Below, in pieces: positions 1 to 8,968 of a DNA stretch of 64,000 nt. This DNA is from CAMCXE01 sp046347475. GTDB lineage: Bacteria; Pseudomonadota; Gammaproteobacteria; Pseudomonadales; Cellvibrionaceae. The stretch's first letter is position 1. Every line of letters begins with the position of its first letter. The DNA lies in assembly GCA_046347475.1 (NCBI GenBank), contig JAXMGD010000001.1, positions 620,001-684,000 on the forward strand, read 5' to 3'. The position numbers were made by a program, and so were the translations under genes. Below the pieces are notes generated by a model. It was not told where the DNA came from and did not search any database. It saw nothing but the letters and a program-made list of their open reading frames with translations.

Positions 1-772
1 TTTGCTGTTGATAGTGTTGAAGTGCCGATTTAAATGCCGTATCTAAGCCGCGTCCTAAATTGGCTTGTTGGCTATAAATGTGGCCCGGTTCATCAGCAAG
101 CCCCGGTGCATGTACCGCGACAATTTTGCCATTCAGGGGCGAAGCCAAATGCAGGTGAGGTGTTAGCAGAATAAAAGCTGCGCCTTCACCGGGTGCAAAT
201 CCATCGCTGTTATTCTCCGCCAATAGCCGATTGCTTTGATCATGCTTATCCAGGCGTTGCTGATCAAAATAACTGTCGGCCCCGCCTATTAAAATATAGT
301 CCTGCGAGCCTTTGGTTAAATAATTATAGGCAAAATCTACGGCGGCCAAACCCGCCGCTCGCCCGGCGCACAAAGCGCGCAACCAGTCTGCGTTGATCCA
401 GGGAGCACAGGTTTGCGCAATAAATTGGCTTAAATGGTCAAATTCCTGGCTGGCTGAATTTGCTTCGGGTAATGCCAGGAGTGTTGGAATTATATTTTCT
501 TTACTTAGCTGTGCGCAGGCTTCTGTAATAGCGCGCAAGGTTATATTCTGCAGTTTATCGCCATAGGTGAGCAGATTGCTATGGCCACCATCGCCAGTGA
601 AAAAGCTATCGGGGATTTGTGCTGCGGTAATCGGTTTGAACTGTTGATTAAAAAAATCACAAGCGCTGTAGCCGCTCAGCCCTGCTTTTATCGCAGCATA
701 GGTTTGCGGTAGGCTGCCACCTAAGGCTGATACCATACCCATGCCTGCAATATAGAAAATAGTCGTGTTCAT
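1..772 (-). CDS. Beta-ketoacyl synthase-like protein, N-terminal 257 residues (runs off the window)
   Basis: The reading frame starts at an ATG at 770-772 and stays open to base 1, so the C-terminal half is missing. The translation begins MNTTIFYIAGMGMVSALGG, a typical ketosynthase N-terminus. The likely nucleophile is Cys135 in LRALCAGRAAGLAAVDFA, followed by GGADS (about 163-167) and FAPGEGAAFILL (about 191-202), which match the thiolase-fold landmarks of FabB/FabF and polyketide ketosynthases. The sequence around the cysteine is unlike the usual TACS/SACA form, so it is a divergent member. The family condenses acyl thioesters in fatty-acid, polyketide or aryl-polyene synthesis. It lies on the same strand as the P450/acyltransferase/aminotransferase operon at 3-7 kb but is 970 bp from the nearest gene of that run. 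The catalytic histidines lie outside the window, so activity cannot be judged. Confidence 0.75.
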   Translation of the reverse strand, partial: MNTTIFYIAGMGMVSALGGSLPQTYAAIKAGLSGYSACDFFNQQFKPITAAQIPDSFFTGDGGHSNLLTYGDKLQNITLRAITEACAQLSKENIIPTLLALPEANSASQEFDHLSQFIAQTCAPWINADWLRALCAGRAAGLAAVDFAYNYLTKGSQDYILIGGADSYFDQQRLDKHDQSNRLLAENNSDGFAPGEGAAFILLTPHLHLASPLNGKIVAVHAPGLADEPGHIYSQQANLGRGLDTAFKSALQHYQQQ

Positions 773-1743
773 TCGCCGGGTGTGCTCGATGGGTATAACA
801 TCGTAATTTTTTTAGGCTATTTTATTTAGCGCCTTAAAGCGTGGCTGTATGACCACAATGGATTGATGCTGTGTTATCGGTTGTAAGGTTATAGGTCGCC
901 TCCGCAAATCCACTTTTTGTTGTGAGGCGGTAATATGTCTTGCGGACTCCTTCTATAGTGCTGGCACTAAAGCCCGCTGGGGGATAAGAGTCTATACATA
1001 TGTTCCATTTTTCTCCCTGTTACTTCCTTTGTTTATTTATTCCTTATGGGCATTATTTCCCTTCAGGTGGCATCGCATAAAGCTAATAAATCCGTTGCTG
1101 TCCTTAATATCCTTTTGTCTCCATTTTTAAGCCAATAAAAACTGCTCACTACATCGGTATTTATACCGCTGTACTATCTGCCTTGTTAAATCCTGTGCGT
1201 GCAAAAATACTAATCGAATAATATATCGCCCGCAATTAGCAAAATGCGCAGCAATTTCTAATGTATATGCGTCTGTAAAAACGACCAACAGTTAGCGTTC
1301 GCTAACTCTGCCGATTCCTGATGGGGCCTGGTTAACTCTACGGGCAGGTGGGTGGCGGGTTGAGGGTTATTGCCAATGCTAGCCGCCTGAAAAGGCAAAA
1401 AATAAATGAATTTGGTACTGTTAAAATGACGCTAAAACCATTGAATAGGGTCGCTCAAAGGGAGCTTGCGGTCTGTTTAATTTGTGATGCCAATCGCAAT
1501 AATTTTACCCTCACATTGGCCATCTATTTATGTGTGGGCGACGCAGATGAAGGGTTAACACGACTATATATCCTTGGGGCGTCTGGATTTTAGCGTTGGG
1601 ATTTGCTGGGGATGGGTCCTCAATTGTTTCCTGGCGTGGTTTCCAATGTCGTCCCGTAGTCGTGGGGTCGTCCGCTTTTTTTGCCGAATTAGCCTAACCG
1701 GTCTATTGCTGCCGTTTTTTCAACAGGCTGCTTGTCTTGGAGT
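773..1743. other. Long intergenic region, no convincing gene
   Basis: About 970 bp upstream of the ketosynthase-like gene and downstream of the sugar transferase gene. An 81-codon plus-strand frame at 1348-1593 has no recognisable domain and no partner, so I do not call it. Around 956-990 there is a degenerate match to the GGCACTAAAGCCCGC hairpin family seen more clearly at 48447-48482 and 62204-62236. A short perfect inverted repeat GTTAGCG/CGCTAAC lies at about 1291-1306. Nothing else could be supported. Confidence 0.5.
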
Positions 1744-2664
1744 TTAGTTCGTCAATAATTCACCTAGCCATGAATCCTTTTTGTAAAATTTTCGTTCAAT
1801 GTAGTAGTCCAATCGGATTCTGTCGAAGCGGATCAATTTTATCAGGTTGGGCAGCTGCGTTTGTTTGGGGTTAAACAACAACATGTCTGCCATGGCCACT
1901 TCATCCCACTTCTTTTTAAAACCGAGGCCGTAGCAAAAAGCATCATCTTCCGCGCGTACCAGGCTTAAGTGATAGCCTTGGCCCTTTCGGATAACAATTT
2001 GTGCCGCTAGGTAACAAAGATAATAAGGCAGTTTTAGGGGGAATTTAGCTTGGCGGACCAGCTCGCACCTTTGTAGATATTCGTTGCGGTCACTGCCTGT
2101 AATGCTGGTTTGATATTCCTCTCGCCAAGCGCGAATAAAATTAGAATTTGGTGCTGCTGCAATGAGCCAATTTTCGAGCATCGGAAACTCCTGCTCCAGT
2201 GTGTTTTCATCCGTATAATAAAATACACCTTCAGAGTGATCTGTATGTTGCAACTCAAGCACCCAATCAATGGGCTTTGACAACAAAATGGTGGCATCTA
2301 GGTAAATGCCACCATAGCGTTCAACCAACATTAAACGAACCAAGTCTGAAACATGAGTGGGTGCCATTTCAATCACTTCTTCTGGGAAGTCGGGTAGGTA
2401 ATCGGTGATGGTTGATTTATTCAGTAGATGCACTTTGAATGAGGGGTGCATTTCCCTAATAAGTTTGATACACAGGGTCACTGTAGCAGAAGATATTAAT
2501 GCATCACTCCAGTAAAGCCAGATAATTCTGGGTATTGAGGGCGTATTGTGGTTTTTGTCAGCCGCGCCCCAAACAAAGTGTTTTACTTCACTCTTACATG
2601 CAAGTGGCCGCTGCCGCAGGAAGCTAAAGTGGACTCTAAGGCGATGTTTTAGTTTAAATTTCAT
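1744..2664 (-). CDS. Capsular-polysaccharide-type glycosyltransferase (Caps_synth / Gly_transf_sug family)
   Basis: A 306-residue protein probably acting at the cytoplasmic face to add a sugar to a surface glycan. PRIIWLYWSDAL near residue 45 is the usual first strand of the sugar-binding region. DLVRLMLVERYGGIYLDATI near 107-126 is the conserved helix plus GG-(I/V)-(Y/W)-(L/I)-DAT motif of the capsular synthesis family, with the Asp in the position of the DXD metal site. There is no signal peptide or clear membrane segment. The acceptor and sugar are unknown. It is not tightly coupled to neighbours (367 bp from the gene upstream). No strong Shine-Dalgarno sequence precedes the ATG at 2664. 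Other members of the wider DXD sugar transferase group are possible. Confidence 0.75.
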   Translation of the reverse strand: MKFKLKHRLRVHFSFLRQRPLACKSEVKHFVWGAADKNHNTPSIPRIIWLYWSDALISSATVTLCIKLIREMHPSFKVHLLNKSTITDYLPDFPEEVIEMAPTHVSDLVRLMLVERYGGIYLDATILLSKPIDWVLELQHTDHSEGVFYYTDENTLEQEFPMLENWLIAAAPNSNFIRAWREEYQTSITGSDRNEYLQRCELVRQAKFPLKLPYYLCYLAAQIVIRKGQGYHLSLVRAEDDAFCYGLGFKKKWDEVAMADMLLFNPKQTQLPNLIKLIRFDRIRLDYYIERKFYKKDSWLGELLTN

Positions 2665-3031
2665 TTGGTTTTATCTGGCGTTAATGCTGTATAGTTGAAT
2701 GTTCTTGCGGACTAAATACATGGCATTTTACCCCTAAAGCCTGTTGAACACTACTTTGAAAACCTGGTGGCGTAACAGTTGGAGCCAGGCGCCTCCCTGA
2801 CATATTGTTGAAACGCTAGCGTGCAAGCCCGACCTCCTCGGTTTTTTCCAATAATCTGTTTAAGCCACAGGACGGGTTTTTACATTTTCTAATGATGTAA
2901 AAAGCAGATGTGTTCAAGCACGAATTGTCATAGGACTGATTGCAAAAGACAAAAGGAATTTTCCGTGAAAGTGTATCTGCTAATCAAAACATTTGGGCAA
3001 TCGAAACCGACAATCCATAGACACTCTTTAT
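2665..3031. other. Intergenic, no feature recognised
   Basis: 367 bp between the GNAT-like gene and the sugar transferase gene, both on the minus strand. I see no credible ORF and no strong hairpin. Any promoter for the sugar transferase would lie here. Confidence 0.4.
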
Positions 3032-3592
3032 CTATGGCAAGCTGCCATAAGATTTTTTGAGCCATTGCCTATTTAAATCAAATTTCCAATGAAACCGCTG
3101 CTCACCTTCTATTATCGTTTCAGCCAAAATCTCACCACCTGCCCGGCTGTAAACCGGTACTAATCGCACGGCACTAGAAGCGTAGCCCGTGTGGTAGCCG
3201 CAGGCGGATAAGTCTTTAAAACACCCGCGCCAAAAATGTAATACATCCCGTAAACTGTGATTATGCAACGCAAAAAAAGCTAATAATTCACATTGGCCCT
3301 GTTTAGTAGGTGGTGGCGCGAAGCCAAAAGCAGAGGACTGATACAGGTGCAATTCGGTATTGACTGCGATGGCCATAGCGATTTCACCCTGCGCATCGCG
3401 GCCTACATAAATACGCTGCTGGTCATAACCAATACGAGTTGCTAGCCGCTGCTGTGGCCTATCCCACTGCCACAGGGTGCGGATTAATTGGTTATGGGTA
3501 AGTGTGCAAAACGCGCGATAAAATGCCTGTTCGTACTGCACAATGGCTTGCGGATTGGCAAGGTCCAATAATTGAGCCGTAAAAGGTGTCAT
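3032..3592 (-). CDS. GNAT-like protein, possibly an N-acyl amino acid synthase type
   Basis: A 186-residue protein starting at the ATG at 3590-3592, which overlaps the P450 stop as TGATG; a TTG one codon upstream is the less likely start. The order of elements suggests a GNAT or acyl-homoserine-lactone-synthase/FeeM-like fold: a strand pair RIYVGRDAQGEIAMAIAV, then CELLAFFAL, an amphipathic helix with FWRGCFKDLSACGYHTGYA, and a last part LVPVYSRAGGEILAETIIEG resembling the 'fYrr.GFe' end of that fold. This is a fold-level impression, with no diagnostic catalytic residue identified. Translational coupling to the P450 places it in the same pathway. If it is an N-acyltransferase, its substrate would probably be an amino acid or amine loaded with an acyl chain. 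It could also be an unrelated hypothetical protein. Confidence 0.5.
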   Translation of the reverse strand: MTPFTAQLLDLANPQAIVQYEQAFYRAFCTLTHNQLIRTLWQWDRPQQRLATRIGYDQQRIYVGRDAQGEIAMAIAVNTELHLYQSSAFGFAPPPTKQGQCELLAFFALHNHSLRDVLHFWRGCFKDLSACGYHTGYASSAVRLVPVYSRAGGEILAETIIEGEQRFHWKFDLNRQWLKKSYGSLP

Positions 3593-4932
3593 CAACGGGC
3601 TGCTAATTTGAAGGCCAGGGGGCGGTCGGGTACTAGGGTGATTTGCGCTGCCATGCCAACCGGTGTGGTATCAATTAATTCAACACGATACCGCTGCGCA
3701 ATACGTATTAAAGCGACTGCCATTTCAGTCAGTGCAAAATGATTGCCCACACATAAATGCCGCCCGGTTGCAAAAGGCAAATACGCCTGTTTAGGCCAAT
3801 TTTGAGTGAAGCGATCAGGTACAAATTGCAAAGGCTCAGGCCACCATTGTTCATCGCGGTGAATGCCTAAAATAGACATCACCACTACGCTGCTTTTTTT
3901 AATGCGGATGCCATTAATTTCATCAGCCTCAATACATTCGCGAGCGATGTTGTACACCGGCGGGTAAAGCCGCAATACTTCGTTAATCATATTGGCGGTA
4001 AAGGGCAGGTTGGGCAAGTCCTCCCACTGCGGAGTTCGGCCTTCTAAAACCCTATCCACTTCAGCATAAAAGCGGGATGCTTGCTCTGGGTTGTGTGCAA
4101 GTAAATAAATAGCCCAGGTAAGCGCAGTTGCGGTGGTTTCAAAACCGGCGGCAAAGAGGGTTTTAGTTTCATCCAGAATTTCTTGATCGCTTAAGGCGTC
4201 GCCGGTTTCTGGGTCGCGGGCATCTAAAAGCGCCGCTAAAATATCCGTGTGCTCAGCCGGATGGCTTCTGCGCGCTTTAATTATAGGGTTAATATGCGCT
4301 TCTAAAATAGTGCGGGTATGGGCGAGCTGTCGATTTAAATGAGTCGGTAGCCAGGCTGGAAACCGCAGCACGGCGTTATTACGCTTGCGTAAGAGTTTTA
4401 ACGCATCGCTCACGGCTAGGCCAAATTTTTCCGCCGTATCCCAGCTCACATCTAATGACAGCAGCGCTTGAGAATTGACGGATAAAGCAAATTTTTGCAT
4501 TTCAGTCAGCACATCCAGTGGCTCAGCACAGGCTGTGGCCGCATCCCAGTGGGCAAATAATTTATCCGCCGTGGCGTTGGCCATATGCACTAAATGCAAC
4601 ATGGTTTCGCGCCGAAATGCAGGCTGCACTTGTCGGCGGCGTTTTTGCCAGAGGGGACCATCGGTGCTGAGTAAACCTTGCCCCAACACCGGGTTATCGT
4701 AGTGGTAACTGCGCCTATAGCGCTGATGATGAGTCACCATTATATGGCGCACAATATTCGCATCATTTACTGCAATAATGCGTTTGTGCAGCACGCGAAC
4801 ACTCACTAAACCATTAAATGGTGAGGCTGCAGTAGCCATAAATTGGTGGGGCGCAGCGGCCAAGGCCTGGGCGCTGCCCCATAACCAATGCCCGTTTAAT
4901 CTGGCAGGTGTATTAAGGCTAGATTGATTCAT
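3592..4932 (-). CDS. Cytochrome P450
   Basis: A 446-residue heme-thiolate monooxygenase. The family hallmarks are clear: the I-helix oxygen-binding motif AGFETTATALTW, the K-helix ExxR (EVLRLYPP), and the heme-binding loop FATGRHLCVGNHFALTE, which fits FxxGxxxCxG. It has the length of a soluble bacterial P450, with no N-terminal membrane anchor and no fused reductase, so redox partners must come from elsewhere. It is the third gene of a minus-strand operon, 81 bp after the E2-like acyltransferase, and its TGA overlaps the next gene's ATG. In this context it most likely hydroxylates or oxidises a pathway intermediate. Close relatives act on fatty acids, terpenes and secondary metabolites, and the sequence alone does not separate these. 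Confidence 0.93.
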   Translation of the reverse strand: MNQSSLNTPARLNGHWLWGSAQALAAAPHQFMATAASPFNGLVSVRVLHKRIIAVNDANIVRHIMVTHHQRYRRSYHYDNPVLGQGLLSTDGPLWQKRRRQVQPAFRRETMLHLVHMANATADKLFAHWDAATACAEPLDVLTEMQKFALSVNSQALLSLDVSWDTAEKFGLAVSDALKLLRKRNNAVLRFPAWLPTHLNRQLAHTRTILEAHINPIIKARRSHPAEHTDILAALLDARDPETGDALSDQEILDETKTLFAAGFETTATALTWAIYLLAHNPEQASRFYAEVDRVLEGRTPQWEDLPNLPFTANMINEVLRLYPPVYNIARECIEADEINGIRIKKSSVVVMSILGIHRDEQWWPEPLQFVPDRFTQNWPKQAYLPFATGRHLCVGNHFALTEMAVALIRIAQRYRVELIDTTPVGMAAQITLVPDRPLAFKLAAR

Positions 4933-5013
4933 AAATCGCGTGTGCTTATCGAAAGTGGGTGCGCCATTGTTTACTGCTATTCACGGCTGGATCAGTTGGC
5001 TAATTTTTTACAT

Positions 5014-5847
5014 TTAAACTGTTTGCCCATTGATAAGCGCCTGGGATTCTTGAATAAAGTGTGCATCTAAGCCTGCAGCGGATTCAATCTGCTCAATTAA
5101 ACATTGGGCAAACCGCGCCAAGGGCGCCCCATCTATAATTAAGTGATCCGCACCGGCGGACAGGCAGAGTATTTTACGGCTCATATATTCGCCCGCAGCA
5201 TTTTGACACACACGCTCAGTAATGGCTCCCACAGCTAAGGTAAAGGTAAAAATATTCGGTGCTATGGCAAATAAAGGCCGGTTAAAGCCCTGGGCTTGTA
5301 TGCTGGTTAAGCCTAAGGTGCCGTGGAATTTTCGTAATACAAACGGGTTGCGGGCCATCCACTTGGCCACCAGCCTGCGAATAAATGCGGGCGCACGAGT
5401 TAAGCCCTGCCGCAAGCGCACCGCCTCCACTTGGCTTTGATCGGTGCGCATCGCCTGGCGCAATTCAAAATTAATTTGTGCAAGGCTTTTATTTTGCGCT
5501 TGGCGCACCGTATATACAGCAGGCATACGCACACCGCCAGGAAAGCGTTTATCAATGAGCGTGGAAATATCCGCATCATCAAAGGTGATTAATTGCTTTT
5601 TAAAACGAAAACACAACACGCCAGGATGTTGTTTGGCTGCTTGGGCAAGGCAATAAATAATATAGGCGTGAAAGGAAATGGCGCATTTTAATTGGCGCTG
5701 CAAGCGGCGGATTGTTGCCACTACTTCCGTCACATCCGCCTCACACATACCCCAGGTGGTGTAGGGGCGGTGTAATTGCAAAACCGTTTCCACTGCGTTG
5801 CGCAAGGGTGGCCAGGGCCGCGCGCTGTACCCTACGGATTGATTCAT
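5014..5847 (-). CDS. Stand-alone 2-oxoacid dehydrogenase E2-type acyltransferase domain
   Basis: A 277-residue protein matching only the catalytic core of E2 acyltransferases (chloramphenicol-acetyltransferase fold). It has no lipoyl domain and no E1/E3-binding domain. The active-site motif HxxxDG appears as DHLIIDGAPLARF near residue 235. LGLTSIQAQGFNRPLFAIAP near 178-197 corresponds to the strand before the second half of the fold. Such single-domain proteins cannot work as normal pyruvate-dehydrogenase components and are expected to be free acyl-CoA or acyl-carrier acyltransferases. It starts 15 bp after the SerC-like gene, with GGAG ahead of the ATG, and is followed by the P450. In this operon it would transfer an acyl group to a pathway intermediate; the substrate is unknown. 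Confidence 0.8.
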   Translation of the reverse strand: MNQSVGYSARPWPPLRNAVETVLQLHRPYTTWGMCEADVTEVVATIRRLQRQLKCAISFHAYIIYCLAQAAKQHPGVLCFRFKKQLITFDDADISTLIDKRFPGGVRMPAVYTVRQAQNKSLAQINFELRQAMRTDQSQVEAVRLRQGLTRAPAFIRRLVAKWMARNPFVLRKFHGTLGLTSIQAQGFNRPLFAIAPNIFTFTLAVGAITERVCQNAAGEYMSRKILCLSAGADHLIIDGAPLARFAQCLIEQIESAAGLDAHFIQESQALINGQTV

Positions 5848-5862
5848 TAAAAATGCTCCAGG

Positions 5863-6963
5863 TTAGCGTTTAACATGGCTGTTTTGAAAGGATTGCATAA
5901 AATTGCACAGTGCATACACGGCTTCAAGTGTTACACCATTGTACAGCGATACACGAACACCACCGAGTGTGCGGTGCCCGGCTAAACCGTATAGTCCCGC
6001 GGCATCGGCCGCCTGAATAAATTGCTGCTCTAACATTTTATTAGGTAAATTAAATACAACATTCATGAATGAGCGATCAGGCGTGTGGGCGCGCGGCAGA
6101 TAAAATCCATCATTAGCATCAAGCACTTGGTAAAGTAAATGCGCTTTTTGTGCATTGAGCGCCGCCATATTGGCAACCCCACCTATATCATTTAGCAGCC
6201 AACGAGTGACGAGCATCAGCGCATAAATGGCAAATACCGGCGGTGTGTTGTAAATAGAATGGGCCTTGGCGTGGGGGCGGTAATCCAAAATGGTATGCAA
6301 ATCATCAGGGGCTTGCGCTAATAGTGCATCGTTCAGTACCACTAGGGTAACGCCCGCTGGGCCGAGATTTTTTTGCGAATGGGCGTACATTAAAGCGAAT
6401 TGTGTGGCATCAAAAGGGCGGCTTAAAAAATCCGATGACATATCACAAATACGCGGCACGCTGTTATGGCCGGGCAAATAATTAAATTGCAAGCCTTCAA
6501 CGGTTTCGTTGGAAATATAATGCAGGTAACTGGCCTGCTCGGAGCACTTTAATTCATCCGCCTGGGGCAGGCGCGTATATCCATCGGTTTTGCCACTCCA
6601 CAACACATTAACTGGCCCTTCAAGGCGCGCTTCAGGAATTGCCTTTGCGCTCCAGTAACCTGTATCTATATATTCCGCCGCCTGCTTGCGGCCGCGCAAT
6701 AGCAGCATAGGAATCATGGAAAACTGCAAACTACTGCCCCCTTGCAATAACAGCACATGGTAATCAGCGGGCAAATTTAACAGGCTGCGAATATTTGCTT
6801 CGGTCTCAGCAACCACCGCTGCAAACCAATCGGATCTATGGCTCACACCCAGCACCGATAGGCCTAATTCAGGTACGCAGTGGATGGATTCTTGCAGAAT
6901 ATGTAAAACAGATGCGGGCAGGGCACCGGGGCCTGCCGAAAAATTAAAGCGATAGGGATTCAT
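5863..6963 (-). CDS. serC: Phosphoserine aminotransferase-family protein (SerC-like)
   Basis: A 366-residue PLP enzyme of normal SerC length. N-terminal FNFSAGPGALPASVL and VLLLQGGSSLQF are family signatures, the PLP lysine lies in YAHSQKNLGPAG, and YISNETVEG and DMSSDFLSRP are also conserved. In primary metabolism SerC converts 3-phosphohydroxypyruvate plus glutamate to phosphoserine in serine synthesis, and it also serves pyridoxal synthesis. Here it is the first gene of an operon with an E2-type acyltransferase, a P450 and a GNAT-like protein and is not next to gyrA, aroA or pheA. It may be a second, pathway-dedicated copy making an amino acid precursor. Whether another serC exists in the genome cannot be seen, so the symbol denotes family rather than proven role. 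Confidence 0.88.
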   Translation of the reverse strand: MNPYRFNFSAGPGALPASVLHILQESIHCVPELGLSVLGVSHRSDWFAAVVAETEANIRSLLNLPADYHVLLLQGGSSLQFSMIPMLLLRGRKQAAEYIDTGYWSAKAIPEARLEGPVNVLWSGKTDGYTRLPQADELKCSEQASYLHYISNETVEGLQFNYLPGHNSVPRICDMSSDFLSRPFDATQFALMYAHSQKNLGPAGVTLVVLNDALLAQAPDDLHTILDYRPHAKAHSIYNTPPVFAIYALMLVTRWLLNDIGGVANMAALNAQKAHLLYQVLDANDGFYLPRAHTPDRSFMNVVFNLPNKMLEQQFIQAADAAGLYGLAGHRTLGGVRVSLYNGVTLEAVYALCNFMQSFQNSHVKR

Positions 6964-7066
6964 TATTCAATGCCGATAGGGATGGTAGGTTGTACTCAAT
7001 CCCTTTCATCAATCCGTGAATCACCCAGAAGTGAACACTCAAAGATGAGCGAAAATACTAGCATTT

Positions 7067-7116
7067 ATTAACCCTGGCACAAATAGATTCGCCTATCTAT
7101 TTGTCCCAGGGTTAAT
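7067..7116. repeat. Hairpin repeat, copy 1 (22-bp arms)
   Basis: Arms ATTAACCCTGGCACAAATAG.. (7067-7088) and their complement (7095-7116) pair over 22 bp with one mismatch around a 6-base loop. It lies in the divergent region between the SerC-like operon and the deamidase-like gene. A second copy with the same outer arms (TTAACCCTG) and inner ATAGAT is at 8969-9021, so it belongs to a dispersed repeat family and is not a gene-specific terminator. A degenerate third copy lies near 62076-62120. Confidence 0.8.
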
Positions 7117-7157
7117 AGCGATTATCATGAACCTCCTTCCCTGTTGGAGCCTCCCCG

Positions 7158-8003
7158 ATGCCTACCGTGTTACGCCAAGATTTCCGCACACGAATAATAA
7201 AAGCAGGTGCTTACACCAATCCCAATGCCGCCACAATGGTGGTTGGTGGCAATGTGGTTAATGCACCGGATAATAATAGCCCGCTGCTGCAAGGTGCTAA
7301 CGGAGCGGCCATGGTGCCCGGCGGCGTTGGCGGGGTGGGCGCCCACTATCGCCAACCCCTGGGCATTAAATTTTCGTTACAAATGGGCGTAGATCCCATT
7401 TCCGGTGGGCGCGTGGCATTATTTCGCCCGCGCGGCAATCATGAGCAGGCGGCCTATTTGCCCTACTGCGATAATTATATTTGCTCGTTAATTTTACCAC
7501 CCAATGGGGTGGATTATTTTTTTACTGATAATCTCTCCGGCTGCGCAATTTATATTGACCAAGTGCACGGCTCCCGTGATTTAGTGGTATACCACGCCAA
7601 TGCTCGCGCAACTCAAAGTGGCCCCGGCGGTGATCCAGCCGCTACCTTGCTTATGGATAATATGCACAACGCGGCTATGGGGCAGTACAACGGTTGGTTG
7701 GGGAATATGCTGATCGGTGCCGCAACCCTGTATAAAGCGCAATATTTTGGCGGCGCCATTAACCATTACACCCAGCGCAAAACCAATGAAGGGCGCCAAA
7801 ATGTGCAAACACTCGGTGTGGGCACCAATGTAATGGGTTTTAAACGCAATAATCGCTGGGAGTTTTGGTATCAAACCTGGGCATTAGCCAGTTACGATCG
7901 CCCCGATAATTCCTGGGGAAAAATGACCAAAGGGGCTTCACAACAAGCGGCCTACGGCCAGGGCAAAATTTTGCGCTCGGAAATGTTTTGGCGGCAGCCA
8001 TAA
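7158..8003 (+). CDS. Putative BLF1/CNF1-like glutamine deamidase toxin
   Basis: A 281-residue protein without signal peptide or membrane segment. It contains FFTDNLSGC, with Thr123 and Cys129, followed by His146 in LVVYHANA. Burkholderia lethal factor 1 has the same Thr-x5-Cys arrangement in an LSGC motif (Thr88, Cys94, His106), and CNF1 uses an LSGC cysteine and a histidine about 15 residues on. The C-to-H spacing here is 17. BLF1 deamidates eIF4A and CNF1 deamidates Rho GTPases, so a eukaryote-directed deamidase is the best guess. The first ~110 residues are Gly/Asn-rich with no known domain. It stands alone, divergent from the SerC-like operon, with CTCC upstream and no strong Shine-Dalgarno sequence. 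A T6SS core locus lies 18 kb downstream, and no adjacent immunity gene is evident. The catalytic assignment is motif-based only. Confidence 0.6.
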   Translation: MPTVLRQDFRTRIIKAGAYTNPNAATMVVGGNVVNAPDNNSPLLQGANGAAMVPGGVGGVGAHYRQPLGIKFSLQMGVDPISGGRVALFRPRGNHEQAAYLPYCDNYICSLILPPNGVDYFFTDNLSGCAIYIDQVHGSRDLVVYHANARATQSGPGGDPAATLLMDNMHNAAMGQYNGWLGNMLIGAATLYKAQYFGGAINHYTQRKTNEGRQNVQTLGVGTNVMGFKRNNRWEFWYQTWALASYDRPDNSWGKMTKGASQQAAYGQGKILRSEMFWRQP

Positions 8004-8157
8004 AAGATTGGCGCCGTGGATTTTAATGGTGCACGGTGCTAATGGTTCGATCGCTCGCCTTTATTGAGGCGAGTGTTACACGGATTGCGATTTTAAAGGT
8101 TAATTGAGTTTTTAATTTGGTAATTGCTGCGGCTATTATTCGAGTATGTAGGCGCTT

Positions 8158-8208
8158 CTGCTTCATGCCACCGCGATGAGAAAAAAATCTTGCCGTGGTA
8201 TGAAGCAG
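8158..8208. terminator. Hairpin between convergent genes
   Basis: CTGCTTCATGCC (8158-8169) pairs with GGTATGAAGCAG (8197-8208), with additional G/C pairs inside. It lies between the convergent deamidase-like gene and the 161-residue exported protein gene. A second smaller stem CTCGCC/GGCGAG lies near 8052-8071. Neither is followed by a clean T-run, so a terminator role is only probable. Confidence 0.4.
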
Positions 8209-8221
8209 CCCTATCTGTTTA

Positions 8222-8707
8222 TTACAGCTTAGGCGCGGTTACATCTTTATAGCTGTATTCAACCACCAGATTAGCCCCCACTTGGCGATAGGGCAGGCCA
8301 TCCGCTTTGCCAATATATAAACTCGAATCCGCAGCGGGCAGCCCTGCCATTTCAGTCCGGCTACTGATGACATTTACCGCAACCCCATTAATTGTCTCGC
8401 TACCCACAAGCTTGCACTGGGTAATTTTTACCTCCCCGCTACGCACCTGGGCATTAAGGGCTCGCTCAGTGTCGTCTAAATTAATGGGGGATTTTGACCA
8501 CTTGTTATTAATGTTGTTATAAAACTGGCCGTTGGCTTTAATAACCTCTAAGCGCAAGCTCTTATTTATGAGTGTCACGCTGTGCCAGGAGGCCAGCTTT
8601 AAACGCGCCTCACTGGCCGAAAGGATCGCCTCGCAGGCTTGGTCTAGCGCATGAGTTGGTGCTGATAATGTAGTAGATAAAAAGCCAAATAGAATTAAAG
8701 TGCGCAT
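8222..8707 (-). CDS. Small exported protein of unknown function
   Basis: A 161-residue protein with a likely Sec signal peptide: MRTLILFGFLSTTLSAPTHA, then LDQA, with cleavage expected after about residue 20. AGGA stands 8 bases before the ATG. The mature part has two cysteines, one near the N-terminus and one in VKITQCKLVG, which could form a disulphide, and it alternates strands in a way typical of small periplasmic beta proteins. I do not recognise a named family. The gene is monocistronic and convergent with the deamidase-like gene, 218 bp away. Confidence 0.75.
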   Translation of the reverse strand: MRTLILFGFLSTTLSAPTHALDQACEAILSASEARLKLASWHSVTLINKSLRLEVIKANGQFYNNINNKWSKSPINLDDTERALNAQVRSGEVKITQCKLVGSETINGVAVNVISSRTEMAGLPAADSSLYIGKADGLPYRQVGANLVVEYSYKDVTAPKL

Positions 8708-8968
8708 AGATTTGGTCCTGTAATTGGGGTAAGTTGATTAAATGTGCAGATTTTTGGTTGAACAGCTAGCGGTGGCTCAATAGTAAATCATTATTGTAAA
8801 TGTGTTTACTTAATATGCTTTGATTTCAGTAATGCCCGCTTTCAGTATGCCAACAGGCGTGCGTTAGGTGCAGGGCGCTTGGTCTAGGTTAGCCTCAGCC
8901 ACTCTTTGTTTATTTTAGCAATTCTCCTTACTGTATTGCCGTGTTAGCGTGTATTCATTTTGCCTCTT

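Noticed and set aside
1348..1593. 81-codon plus-strand frame
   Set aside because: No signal, no domain, no ribosome-binding site; likely chance ORF in a long intergenic gap.
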